In this document: piece by piece, positions 50,586-62,550 of the stretch
Layout of the letters: every line of letters begins with the position of its first letter
Numbering within the stretch: the first letter of the stretch is position 1
Source of the DNA: Megalopta genalis
Lineage: Eukaryota > Arthropoda > Insecta > Hymenoptera > Halictidae
Assembly: GCF_051020955.1 (NCBI RefSeq)
Contig: NC_135022.1
Span: forward strand, 10,900,966 to 10,964,965
Length of the DNA stretch: 64,000 nt
Reading direction: 5' to 3'
Translations under genes and position numbers: made by a program
Notes under the pieces: model-generated
Database searches by the model: none
What the model was told of the DNA's origin: nothing
The model's input: the letters and a program-made list of their open reading frames with translations, nothing else

Positions 50586-51779
50586 CTGCACAACGTCATA
50601 CCATTCCGGCTTTGTTGTCAGAAACGTTCTAAGTAACTATTTTTTAGCATTTTTGTGATAGTTGTTCCCTTTTCCTCAAAATACGTTGACCTTTATCGTG
50701 CACTTGTTACGGGGTTTACGACAGCATGAAGAAATTTTGTTATATAAAACATATTATAATACTTCTCCCGGTTTTCTAATTTCATGGAAATTATAATTTT
50801 TAGAAACAACGCTGTTGATCATTATTTTAGAATTTCTAAAAAGCATTTGGTATTTTCTGAGACACAAAGTAGTAAATAGTTTAAACTTCACTGCCGTTTG
50901 AAACTGTCGGGTGTGCACACACAGTGTATACAGTGTTAAATATTAAACAGTCACCTTATTGTGTATTATCGAGTTGGACTCTTGTGGAATTTTTTGAAGA
51001 GTTTGATTATTATAGAAGAACTCTGTGAATTATATTATTTTTCTTTCTTTTTATCTTTCAATCGTCGTGATACTTCCATATTCTTAATAGTCTTATTTTG
51101 ATTATTGATGGATGGACACCTAGATATTGTTTATTGTTTAGTGTTATTGATTTATCTATGTACAATAAGAATTATTTTATTTCTTTTCCACTCTGGGGAA
51201 CTGCAATGGTTGATTCTATAGAGAACGTCATACTATACAGAAAAATGTAATAACTATGATCATAATTACCATTTCTTCACAAAAAGATATTTGAGGTTTC
51301 TTCTAATATTATCGAATAAGGTGATATAAATTCATTTACCTATGTCAATTATCAATTTGTAAAGATTCTCGGGTATCAGACATTTTTAATTATTTTATAG
51401 GAACCATAAGTAATTCATTTCAATCATTATATATCAATTTTCTGTTACATATTTTTGAATCTACTACAATACTTATACAATATATACTATATTATATATA
51501 TATATATATATTATATTATATTTATTTATATTATTATATTATATATTGTACAATATACTAATACAACACTTATACAATAGATCAATGCTAGTTCTCTTAT
51601 AGAATTTTTATGTATCCGATAATTGAAATCCAGTAATAATTTACTATGCCTTGCCTTATAAAAATGGAGACATATTTCTGACTTAATTTAATTCAATAAT
51701 CGTAAAATAAAAAATTATTTTCAATTGCTTAGAAAGGAAGACTGATACTGCTGCACGTAAACCGTAGAATTTCGAGCTG
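50586..51779. other. AT-rich stretch with TA-rich tract
   Basis: 51480-51555 is a (TATA)n tract flanked by copies of ACTTATACAAT/TACAATATACTA. No gene seen. Confidence 0.45.
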
Positions 51780-52565
51780 AAGATCTCTATCTATGCGTAT
51801 AACATCTTCGAGAACACTATGTTCAAATGATCCAGAAAGTTGGCACTATCCCTCCAATCGAAGGCTAAGCACCTAAAACTACAATCGTCCAGGACTGCGT
51901 CGAAACAATGGGCGTCGAGTCACTACGATCGATTTCCGATCATTATTAATTATCAGAGTTAATGATCTGGCTGATTGGAGGGAGCTGTCTCGAGGACCTC
52001 GTTAGTCTCTCGTCGGCTGCTTCTTCGATATAGATATTTGTTCATTCGTCCTGTCCGACGCCCCAGTTTCACCTGCTGCTGCCCCGTGATCGTTAATTAA
52101 ATAAATTCACCGCTAATTGTATTCGGGCTTTTCATTAACGAAGTGTCGAATCGTTAGCGGTGCCCGCAGAGTCCTGAGACGACCCTGCCCACCCACAACC
52201 AACCCCCGATCCCCCAGCTCTGGGGATTTCCCAACACAAGACTCTCTCGCTTTATCGACCGACATTAAAAATTTACACCTCCGTGCATTCTGATCGCGAC
52301 GATCCGACGATTAATTGATTACACTCGATGCTAATTTTTCGCTCGTTTATCTCGTTCCACGAGCAACGGATAAACGACACGGCGAATATTATTTCTAGCG
52401 CGTTTACAGCAATTATTCAATCGTTACGGGCGCTATGCAACGTTCCTTTAAATATTTATGCATTCTTGTCGCTGCGATCTAGGCGTTAATCAGTTTCACC
52501 TGATGGATATTAATGACACGAACGAACAACTCGCGCGTGGTTCTTGTTACGATTAATTTAGAAAT
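51780..52565. other. GC-richer block with many homeodomain-type cores
   Basis: Contains repeated TAATTA/TTAATTAA/ATTAAT cores (about 51945, 52093, 52113, 52313, 52553) between CG-rich words and no repeats. Good candidate for a developmental enhancer cluster, by inference from composition only. Confidence 0.4.
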
Positions 52566-52599
52566 TTCATTTTTCTATTTTAAAATTAACGGAGTTCGT

Positions 52600-52870
52600 T
52601 GAATGCTGTAATTCCATTTATCGCGCAAAATGTTGGGTTAAAATGTTAAAAATCGAACGAAATATGTTATAATCGAACTATAAATTTACTTTAATATCAA
52701 TTAGGTAGACTATAAATTCACTCAACTGTATAGTCGACTTAAATGTAAATTAACATAACTATACATATATTGCCGTAACTATGAATTAACTTAGCTATAA
52801 ATTGATTTATCCATACATTAACTTAGCTGCAAATTATCTGAACCATGAATTAACCGATTATAAAATTGGT
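52600..52870. repeat. Degenerate repeat of ACTATAAATT/AACTATGAATTAAC
   Basis: Short words CTATAAATT, AACTATGAATTAAC, CTTAGCTATAAATT and CTTAGCTGCAAATT recur with about 20-bp spacing. Confidence 0.5.
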
Positions 52871-54465
52871 TAGTAAACATTATACTTGTTAGCATAATTC
52901 CTTGTAACGAGGAAATTAAGTCTTACATCATTGTGACTTTGAATAGTCTCACTCGCTTTTTATTTCCTTATTTCATTCGACAATTATTTCTTTTTATTCC
53001 GTCGTAGTATCTATATTGTTACAAACTACAAATGTGAATTTTTATACAAAATAAAAATGGTGAAAATGAATTGCAAGAAAATGCGTTTCGTGTAATAATT
53101 AAAATTAATTGAAAATAATGTAATAGCACTCTTAAATCCAAAACTAATATCTTTACAATTTTGTGTTCGACCTGTTCATTTTTATTATAAGTGCATAGAA
53201 TCCACGATTCGGTGATAACAATTAGTTATACCTAATTTCATTTGTCTTGTCGCCACTGGTTAAAAGTAAACAAAATTTTATTTGACCGTTAACAAATTGT
53301 CCTTTAAAACGATCTTGAAAGGAATAAACAGAAATTAGTTTGGATCGAAATTAATATTGTACATAGTTAAAGGGATAAGTATAATATAGTAACAAATATT
53401 TAGATAGTGGCTGATATTCTAACATCGAAAAGACAGAGTAACTCGAGTTTGTTTTATTACTTTCGTGTGATTAGATTGCGGACTTCACATATTTATGATA
53501 AAAATGACTAGATTATCACATTAGAAATAATTAAGTGTGGCACAACTAAATTGGCATAATTACTTAATCGAATGATGCGAGAGAAGTTAGAGTCGATGTA
53601 TGAAATGATGGAATGAGGAATGAAAAATGAGAAATGAAAAAAAAAGTGAAGAATTGGACAATTGCAATTCAACAATTGCAATTAGTGTCACGTTTGCATT
53701 TTGTACTTAATATTGTTAATAAAGTATCATTAATAAAATATTGTTAATAAAATATCATCATAAACCTTAAGAACATTGCTATATTCTCCTCAAATTTTGT
53801 AAAATTAGTAACGAAAGAAATCTATTCTCTTGCAATCGAATTAGGAATTGTTTACTTTGCACAAAGATTCCGCGGGCTAATGATAATAATAATTCAGTTT
53901 CACCGAGTGATTTCGATATCGTGACACCAGACAAAGAATATTTGCGATGATAATACGCGCGACGAAATGGGCAGATTTGGAGCGGAACGATAACTGAAGT
54001 CGCGCTACCCTAAAAGCTGCAACGATATCGAGTTGGGACATGTAAGAGGAACTGCGACGAAGAAATGTAAACGCAAATATTAATACAGATAGCCGGATGG
54101 CTACGGCCCCTAAGAGCCGTGGGGAGACTTCCTCCGGAGATCTGGCTTCCTTCGCTTCTTTCGCTCGTTCAAATATTTAATGGATTTGGCTACATCCACT
54201 CCCGCGGGTTTATACATATTCGTTTGACTTTGTCGTGCGCGCACGACCATTTCGCGCAGCATAATTCAGACGCATTCGAGATCTCGGCGAACGGTGCTCT
54301 CTTGAACAATCGCTTCGTTGCGGTGGGCCACTTGATTCAGAACTATCTCCAGATTTACACGCTCACTGAAACATTCGGACACCTCTATCGAAACGGTATT
54401 ATAACTTTCTCAACATTTCGATCAAATCATTTGATTTTTTAGACATTAGAGAAACTAGTTCACTG
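52871..54465. other. Non-coding, with a GC-richer block at 53880-54440
   Basis: A dispersed-family motif (GATTGCGGACTTCACATATT) lies at about 53474. The 107-codon plus frame at 54119-54442 has no recognisable domain and no exon context. Confidence 0.35.
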
Positions 54466-55100
54466 GACAATGTATAAACAAATTTGTGCAAAAATTGCAA
54501 TTGGCTTGAATAAGACATAAAATAAAGGTATGTTTTTTAATTTCGTGCATCAGTGCCTGGAACGAAAATTTGAATCATGCGTTTATTTTTGCAATTTCTA
54601 ATTGTTTCTAGCTCATAACAATTAATTTCATGGCTAGACGACGGATCTCTTTCTACGATGTAAACATATTCTAAGCCAATTCTCATAGGTAGAGAATTAA
54701 TAATTCCGTTAATAATTTTAGTAAGTCGAAAATCGTGTAACAGATATTTTTCAATTCTTTCAACATCTTCTCAGTTTGATACTTCACCCACACATTTTTA
54801 TCCATAAACAAACTTCAGCATGCGTGCAAGTTATAGAGAACTGCATATAAATCATCGAGATCTACAAAATGCATTCTTTGAACTTTCGTTTCAGGCTCAG
54901 ATAAAAAAATTTGAAAAGGCATCATTTTTAAAATTCTTCTATCATGCCAATAAATTGCAATTTTTGAAAATAATTTTTTAACCATTGTCTAGTAAACTCA
55001 TCCCTCTAACAGCCCACAAAAAAATCGCTTGGCCTAATTATAAAAAAATTATTCAGTTTTACAAGGTGAGCGAATACTTTTTTACCCACTGTATATAGTT
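54466..55100. mobile_element. Decayed copy of the fold-back family
   Basis: Shares ACTTTCGTTTCAGGCTCAGAT with 5942, and ends with GTGAGCGAATACTTTTTTACCCACTGTA, a terminal phrase close to the GTATTCGAA...CTGTA ends of the element at 60815. The left limit is not clear. Confidence 0.5.
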
Positions 55101-55196
55101 CCATCTTAGTCTATGTCATATTCAGTCACTTGTGTATTCATACTTGTCTGTATCGTGGACGTGAGAACCTAGTGTGAATTATCGTAACGACCGCAA

Positions 55197-55690
55197 TTAT
55201 TTCATGGAATATTCTGTCGCCAAATGGTTAAGAAAGTAGAAGTGGAACGGCCTGTAGTCAGTCAGATATCGTAGAGGCGAATTATTTTTAAACAAGCGCA
55301 ATAAGGACGAGATATAGTGAGACGAATGAAATATGAACGTGCTTTGTTCGAAGAAGTAGTATAAGAACAGTCTATAGTCAGCCGCATGATTTATGAACGC
55401 TCTTTCTTCGACCAAGTGGTGTAAGACTAGTCTATAGTCAAGCAAATGATATATGAATGTCTATTGTCTATTGTCTGAGAAGTGAACTAGTTTGTTCATA
55501 CACAGACAATTAGGACGGGGAAATCAGTCAGGTAGACGGTGTATGTTCAGGCCAGTAGAATGTGACCTAGCTTTGATCAGACAAGTGGAATAGATATGCT
55601 GTGTGGTCAGCCAAGTAATGTAAGGACAGCTACTGATCAGAACAGTAGAATAGAGGTAATTGTAGTCAAACGTTTGAACTGCAGAGGCTT
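55197..55690. repeat. Degenerate tandem array, unit about 60-65 bp
   Basis: The phrase CAGTCTATAGTCAGCC/CTAGTCTATAGTCAAGC followed by ATGATTTATGAACG and GAAGTAGTATAAG repeats from 55250, becoming looser to 55690 (TGGTCAGCCAAGTAATGT and similar). On the minus strand 82 codons stay open and give a Tyr-Arg/Phe-rich repeat peptide; this is probably a consequence of the array. Confidence 0.7.
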
Positions 55691-55876
55691 TCGAGCAGTC
55701 AATGTTAACGAAGTTATCTTTTTGTCAAATAAATAGAAGAGGAATTATCTGTAGATTGACAAGTGGTATTGGGAGTTATGATCGGATATTGTATAGTGAA
55801 GTGTCTAAGATACAAGGAATTTTCAGATCACCTTCTTCGAAGACCTAATTATCATCGTATCTACATAGTTGTTGTT

Positions 55877-56352
55877 AATATTTTATTTACAATTCGTGTC
55901 ACATTATGAAAACTTTTCATTTGTCATGAGTTTTAATAATAAAGTAACTTAATGTATTTTCAAGATATTCATTTTTTCAATTCCAAATTTGAGTTAATAT
56001 CATTTAAACCGCGAGAAGAACAATGTTATTCTCACTTATTACATTTGATACACGATTTCATTTTACACAACACGAAGAAATAATATCGTATCATTGTTAG
56101 CTGTCATCTACATAGTTGTTGTTGACAGCTAACAATGATACGATATTATTTCTTCGTGTTGTGTAAAATGAAATCGTGTATCAAATGTAATAAGTGAGAA
56201 TAACATTGTTCTTCTCGCGGTTTAAATGATATTAACTCAAATTTGGAATTGAAAAAATTAATATCTTGAAAATACATTAAGTTACTTTATTATTAAAACT
56301 CATGACAAATGAAAAGTTTTCATAATGTGACACGAATTGTAAATAAAATATT
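55877..56352. repeat. Near-perfect inverted repeat, 2 x 230 bp with a 16-bp spacer
   Basis: Left arm 55877-56106 and right arm 56123-56352 are reverse complements, with one mismatch seen (near 55970 against 56259). The spacer 56107-56122 reads CTACATAGTTGTTGTT after an AT junction overlap, and the same text lies just left of the left arm (about 55861-55876). This arrangement suggests template switching, not transposition. If transcribed it would give a long hairpin RNA. Confidence 0.92.
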
Positions 56353-57552
56353 TGAATTCGTACGTTTCATTACAAATAAGGTGTTACGATATCACGCATT
56401 CTACCGAAACATAATATAATTCAATAACGCGAATTACGCACAGAGTGGATTTTAGGATTACGCAAAATGGATTAATATTGTGATGCAATTCAACAGTCAA
56501 GTTTCGCGTGAAATAAATTGTAATTCTTCGAAACGGACCACGGTAAAATTTTCCATTTTTTTTTTCGTGAACAACGCTGCACTAAACAATCGATTGTTTA
56601 TTTGTTTTCGTTATGAAATTACGTTTCATATTGCGGCAAACTCGACGAAGTCCATGTGAACGGTGATCCGAGGGAAGCCATTGAACGCCGTGAAAAAAGC
56701 AGATTGACCATTAATTAGTTGCCAATCGATTCCGATCAACTTCGGCTGTGTTCCGCGAGATTTCACGGAGTTAATTAATTCCATCCGTATAATTAAAATT
56801 CCGCTTCGGTGCATACGCGGCCAGCTTGATGCAGATAAATAAGAACACACTCGATTCCATAGAGAATTAGGGGTTGCATTCGCGCGGGCGAGAAAACGTT
56901 TCATCGGACAAAAGATCCGTTTTTACACCTCCGCTCTGATTGGAAATATGGAAACCAATCTTTTAGTATGCATACATTTTCGGAAAATTCGCGATACGAC
57001 TAATAAATATTGGAAACCTTCCAAAGTTATCTGATATTCCGTTTCGATTTATAAATCAATTTAGTTTTTATTAACTTATTCCTAATCTAATCGAAAGTTG
57101 TTCTTATTGTTTCACCTTCGGTCTAACCTTTGGATTGTATTCGACGTCGATTAAGAAATACATGGCATTCCTAAATTTGTTCTAGAACATACATTTATTA
57201 TCGTAAGTAATTTCTTTTAGGTTTCAAAATGTAATTTATAACTTGATGTTTCAAATTTTCTGATAAATTCCGTTCAATTTACCAGCAGGAGCTCGTATCT
57301 AAAATTTCACAGACAAAAGTTGTCACTGGAACCAGAAAATCCTGTTTTCATCAAGAAAATCAACATTTAATGTTTATACTCAAATTACGGTATAATATTG
57401 AAATGTTTATATTTAAATCATAGAACTATATTTAAAAATGTATATTCAAATTATAGAACTGTACTAACAAATTTATATTGAAGTTGTAGAATTGTATTTA
57501 AATGTTTATATGAAATATAACTGACTACAGAGACATTCTAGTGAAACTATAT
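56353..57552. other. Non-coding, with a GC-richer block at 56560-56960
   Basis: The block contains GAGTTAATTAATTCC and GTATAATTAAA in fixed spacing, like a related block at 58075 (see findings). The rest is AT-rich with short TTATATTTAAAT/GAACTATATT repeats at 57370-57510. Confidence 0.4.
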
Positions 57553-57747
57553 ATGAGCCGTTTATTTTAAAAGTGGCATAAGTCATTTTGTTTTTAAGTC
57601 GATATAAATATGGATGCTAACTTTCGAGAAGATTTATTTGTATTTGTTATCTGAGAATACTGATATTTTTCTCAGTATAAACATTAAAAAGTCACCACTT
57701 TTCATTACGGTAAAGTGACTTAAGCCACTTTCAAAATAAACGGCTCA
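57553..57747. mobile_element. MITE with 33-bp terminal inverted repeats, 195 bp
   Basis: Left ATGAGCCGTTTATTTTAAAA, right TTTTGAAAGTGG in inverse ending AACGGCTCAT; the 33-bp ends differ at two or three positions. TA dinucleotides flank both ends, as in mariner/Tc1-type elements. No open frame. Confidence 0.85.
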
Positions 57748-57899
57748 TATAAATGTATAAAATGACAATTTTCAGAAAAATTACATACTTGCAGGTAAAC
57801 ATTAGTTGATATTATTAAGTAAGTTCGCAGATAATTGAATAATATGAGAATAAACCATCGCACAGCGTAATATATTCAAAAATCACGAAAATAAATTGC

Positions 57900-58490
57900 A
57901 CGACTTAGCGGCACAAGGCGCAGTCTCATTCCTGCGTAAATTAAAACAGACAATAGAAGATTTGTTCAGAAATATACACAGCGTTCGAGGATAAATTTTC
58001 CGTTGTGCGCGCGGCGGGCTGAGGAGAAAGCCAAGTAAAAAGCGAAGAGGATACCGCGCCGCGTTTTGCAGGATTTGACGGAATTAATTAACCCCGTGGT
58101 ATAATTAAAGTCCCGTTTCGTCGACAGAGAACGTTGCTGTCCCGTGTAAGTTAAACCGGCAAAAATCAAATCGCGAATCCTAGTTGCAAACTGTGCATGA
58201 TGTTCGCGCAGTAGTAGTGCTGGCATGGCGCGGCGAGGAGCGAGACAACGTACGAACGAAAGGAGACGAGAAAATGGTAACAATGACGAAACGGGATGAA
58301 CGGGACAGCGAATTTAATGGCTAAAGGGAAAGAGTGAGAGCGGGAGAGGAAAATAGCGTGTGCGAGAGAGAGGAAAGAACTTTAATTAAATTCTACAATT
58401 TCCAAACTGCGGGGCGTTCTCTATCCAATTGCCGATGGAGAGTCGAACACCGAACGTTCCTAAGAATTACTCGAAAACGACTTCTACTGT
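57900..58490. other. GC-richer block, candidate regulatory element
   Basis: Contains GGAATTAATTAACC and GTATAATTAAAG beside CG-rich words, and a purine-rich tract (58315-58380). The 105-codon minus frame has no known domain. Confidence 0.4.
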
Positions 58491-58499
58491 ACGCGCCAC

Positions 58500-59205
58500 T
58501 TTAAAAAGACAGATTACAAATATTCGGTCTTGTGATGAAATAAAATGTTCATTGTCAATAACAATTTGTCTCAAGCTTTCTTACTATAATCTTAATCATA
58601 TTTTTAACGTACTTAACATTAGAACTACTGAATGGTATATTGACGGTTAAGACAGATCACAAATATTCAGTCTTGTGATAAAATAAAATGTTCACTGTAA
58701 ATAACAATTTATCTCAAGCTTTCTTACTATAATCTTAATCATATTTTTAACGTACTTAACATTAGAACTACTGAATGGTATATTGACGGTTAAGACAGAT
58801 CACAAATAAATAACAATTTGTAAATAACAAATCACTGTAAATAACAATTTGTCTCAAGCTTTCTTATGCCATAATCATATTTTTAATGTACTTAACATTA
58901 GAACTACTGAATGGTATATTGACGGTTAAGACAGATCACAAATAAATAACAATTTGTAAATAACAAATCACTGTAAATAACAATTTGTCTCAAGCTTTCT
59001 TATGCCATAATCATATTTTTAACGTACTTAACATTAGAACTACTGAATGGTATATTGACGGTTAAGACAGATCACAAATATTCAGTCTTGTGATGAAATA
59101 AAATGTTCACTGTAAATAACAATTTGTCTCAAGCTTTCTTATGCCATAATCATATTTTTAACGTACTTAACATTAGAACTACCGAATGGTGTATTGACGG
59201 TTAAG
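58500..59205. repeat. Tandem array, five copies of 136-143 bp
   Basis: TGACGGTTAAG ends each copy, at 58641, 58784, 58920, 59056 and 59195. Copies share ACATTAGAACTACTGAATGG and AACAATTTGTCTCAAGC. Copies 3 and 4 carry an internal rearrangement (CAAATAAATAACAATTTG) that copies 1, 2 and 5 lack. Confidence 0.92.
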
Positions 59206-59999
59206 GAAAAAAACAGGAACCAGTCAAAGTTGTAGTTCGAGTGTTAAAAACACGAAGTTGTAAATGTTACTTCAACTTTCAAGAAACAATAAATTAATAC
59301 TTGATATAAATGATTTTACGTGAGACATGAATGTTAAGTTTTCAAGTAATTCTTGTGGATTAATATTAGTTCTATGTTTAATTGTTTTAATAAATAAAGA
59401 GAAATGATAATAAAATCTTTCGTACAGTCGTCTTTATATTAAAACACAATACATGGTGAGACATTAGTTTTTTATTGAATTTTGAAAGTTAATACTAATT
59501 CTATGTGGAATATTAATATTTTTAAGGAAGATATTAATTTGTATGGAGACAGTTTGGCATAAATAATTTTATGTTGAAAAGAGAATGTCAACGCGAATTC
59601 TATTCTCGAGTAAAGTATTCGTTACGAACATTAACTCTGTACACAACATTAATATTCTAAATATCCTACACTAATAACTAGACTGCGGATTTTTATGTAA
59701 AATAAAACTTATCTGCACAAAAATTGCAAAAGATAAAAACTAGCTACCAAACCCTCTCCGACTATATAATAATCGCTTTAATAAATTAAACAGAATACAT
59801 TGACGATTTAATAAAATTCGTTTAATCTTCCTTCTGTTTGAGCTTGCAACTACTCAATTTTACCATAACTGTGTAAAATCCACGGTCCACTAACAATGAA
59901 CCAACGTCACAGATAAAGTTCCAGAAAGACAATTATTTGCTTATATATATTTAACAATGACCAGTGTTTACAGAAGAAGTTCAGAATTTATATTCCAGC
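59206..59999. mobile_element. AT-rich stretch with an AGACTGCGG-type element
   Basis: ACTAGACTGCGGATTTTTATG at about 59678 and an inverse end GTAAAATCCACGGTCCACT at about 59874 suggest a short inverted-repeat element of about 220 bp. 59206-59670 shows nothing. Confidence 0.45.
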
Positions 60000-60454
60000 A
60001 ACCGTGCTCGCTCGCGCGTATTAAAGTTATAGTTGTAACATTACGGTCCCTTGTCTTGCCGGAGCACAACAGCTGAATTTTATTTCTCCATTGAGGAGAA
60101 ACTTAACAACCTGTAAAGGCGAACAACAGGCGAAGTGTAAAACGCCGTGTAGAAACAGACGAAAAATTTATAAGCTATAAGATTATGATTCCACGAGCAT
60201 CTTTATTTCTACCAGCGCCGAATGGTAATGCTATCTCCTCGTATCCGTTTGTATCCCCGGGTTCAAACACAGTATCGCTCTGCTCGGTGCTTCCGTTAGA
60301 ATGATAGGGCATTGTGGTGTCAGGGGAGTTTACTGTCATAGGAAATTTGTGGCTCGCAAGCGTACGGCGGATATCTCTGTTTCGAAACCACGTAAACATT
60401 TCAGTAGCGGAACCAACTTTGAAACAAGTAATTTGGATCCGATATTACCGGGAG
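60000..60454. other. GC-richer block
   Basis: Frames of about 73-74 codons overlap on both strands at 60175-60535 with no known product. Confidence 0.35.
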
Positions 60455-60690
60455 TTGATAATGATGACTGGACGGGGAATCTTTGTGCGAAACAAAATTT
60501 CGCTGGAATTTACCGTAATTGAAATTAAACGATAGTCTGTTTTCCATTACGATTACTTTTGCACATTGTTACGGCAGAAACGCGTTATCCTATTTAATCG
60601 TGCTTCATACTGCATTGTGTTTCTCGTGTCTGTAATTAATTTGAAGTAGATGAAATCGATTTTCTGATCAATCTGACGATATTAATTGTT
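60455..60690. repeat. Copy A of a dispersed direct duplication (about 235 bp)
   Basis: Matches 61912-62155 at clearly more than three quarters of positions, from TTGATAATGATGAC through GTGCGAAACAAAATTTC and GTGTTTCTCGTGTCTGTAATTAA to TCTGACGATATTAATT. Copies lie 1457 bp apart in the same direction. Confidence 0.85.
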
Positions 60691-60814
60691 AAGTTGTAAT
60701 TATGTAACATAATGGTTGGAGAAAGAGTTTCTGGCAAGAAAATCGGTATTCGATGTTCACTTTTCTTGATTCTTCTCGACATTATGTTGAACTGTAATGT
60801 TTTTATTCGTTAGG

Positions 60815-61518
60815 TACAGTAGCTTACGAAAGTATTCGAATATCTTTATTAAAGTATTCGCAATAACTTTTTTCAAACTGTACTAAATGACTTGAATTTT
60901 TTTTTTAGATGATAGAGGGACTAATCCACGAAACAATAACTGATATGCATTTTCTTAATTTTGCTCTTACCTCTAATGACAAAGAAAAGTAAAAGGATCT
61001 CGTTCTTTAACTTTTTTTATCTGAGCTTATAACAAACAGTTAGAAACTGCCTTTCCAAGATCTCGGTAACTCATGTGCATGCTGAAAATTTTATCGAAAT
61101 CGGTTAACCCAGAGTCAAGCTACAGGCGTTGGAAGATTTTAAAAACTGCAGATTTCTTATAGCTTTTGGTCAAAAGTGTCAAAAATCGAGACAAAATTTA
61201 ACGATCTTTACTTATTTGTAACTGGTAACAACGTCAACCAATTTCGATAAAATTTTTAGCATGCATATAAATTACCGACATCTACGAGAGACATTTTTAA
61301 AATTTTTGTCGCAAGCTTGATAAAAAAGTTAAAAAGTGGAAGTCTTTTAACATTTTTTGTCATTTCAAATAAGAGCAAAATTAACGAAAAGCATTTCAGT
61401 TATTGTCTCGTGGATTAGTTCCACTATCATCTAAAAAACAAAATTGAGTCATTTAGTTCAGTTTTAAAGAAGTTATTGCTTTTTAAAAGATGTTCGAATA
61501 CTTTCGTGAGCTATTGTA
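60815..61518. mobile_element. Fold-back element, 704 bp, long inverted repeats
   Basis: Ends TACAGTAGCTTACGAAAGTA and TACTTTCGTGAGCTATTGTA are inverted repeats. Similarity continues inward for about 190 bp on each side (ATGATAGAGGGACTAATCCACGA against TCGTGGATTAGTTCCACTATCAT). The centre is shared with copies at 5800 and 54840. No transposase. It sits between the two copies of the direct duplication. Confidence 0.85.
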
Positions 61519-61911
61519 TGTATGTCGAATAAAGTTCGCACTAAATTCATTTCTGTGAACGAATATTATTACAATTTTGCATGATGTAGACACACAAAAA
61601 TGACGTATAGCAAAACTTCTTTTGTTAAAGTTAATTACAACATGCATTAGGAATTTCACTCCTGTATTTATAGAACTAAAATTATTAGACATATAGGTTG
61701 TAATTGTTCAGCTTCTCGTTACTATAGAAATTGGCCCTTATTTTAATATCTGAAAAACTTACTTAGAGTTTTGAAACGGAAGCTGTTAAAGCGTGGTTCA
61801 ACTTCCGGGGCGCACAATTTAAACTCCATTCTAACTGACAAAGCACACTGTGCTATTCATACATGAACCGCATGCGTAACACACGCATACGCTTTAATAT
61901 GTATAATTTGT
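61519..61911. other. AT-rich non-coding stretch
   Basis: Nothing coding or repeated recognised. Confidence 0.4.
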
Positions 61912-62155
61912 TTGATAATGACGACTAGACGGGGATATTTTGTGCGAAACAAAATTTCACTGGAATTTAGTGTAATTGAAATTAAACGATCGTCCTAGAT
62001 TCCTATTACGATTATTTTTGCACGTTGTTACCGTAGAAAAGCGTTATCCTAATCAATCGTGCTTTATACTGCACATTGTGTTTCTCGTATCTGTAATTAA
62101 CTGAAAGTAGATGAAATCAATTTTGCAGATAAATCTGACGATATTAATTTTGTTT
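61912..62155. repeat. Copy B of the dispersed direct duplication
   Basis: See copy A at 60455. Differences are scattered substitutions and small indels, so the duplication is not recent. Confidence 0.85.
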
Positions 62156-62389
62156 CGAATGCAAATACGAAGATCTTGTGAATATTTACTTAATATTTAG
62201 AATATTTAAGAAGAAATATATAATCATCGTTTTTCTGTTTAGATTGGGCTATTAAACTTAAATGGTATTTAATTAAACTTTACGCAATACTGTTCGAGGT
62301 AACGATAATAACGAATTATAGAAATCTGGATAGTTCTGTTTTTGTAAATATATATATATATATCTATTATTTTGATATTTTTTTGCAGC

Positions 62390-62550
62390 CCAAATTAAAC
62401 TTTTTGCAAGTTAAATCCATCTTATTGTAAATCAAATTTACCATATTGCAAATCGAATTCACCATGTTGCAAATCAAATTCACCATATTGCAAATTAAAT
62501 TTATCATGCTGCAAATTGAATTCACATTTTCACATATTAAATTCACTTGT
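62390..62550. repeat. Minisatellite, unit 21 bp
   Basis: CATATTGCAAATCGAATTCAC-type units repeat about seven times with variants (CATGTTGCAAATCAAATTCA, CATGCTGCAAATTGAATTCA). Confidence 0.85.

Noticed and set aside
58429..58650. 73-codon plus frame
   Set aside because: Runs into the 136-143 bp tandem array; not conserved between array copies.
62390..62550. CRISPR-like regular 21-bp repeats
   Set aside because: Units are contiguous with no unique spacers; a minisatellite in eukaryotic DNA.
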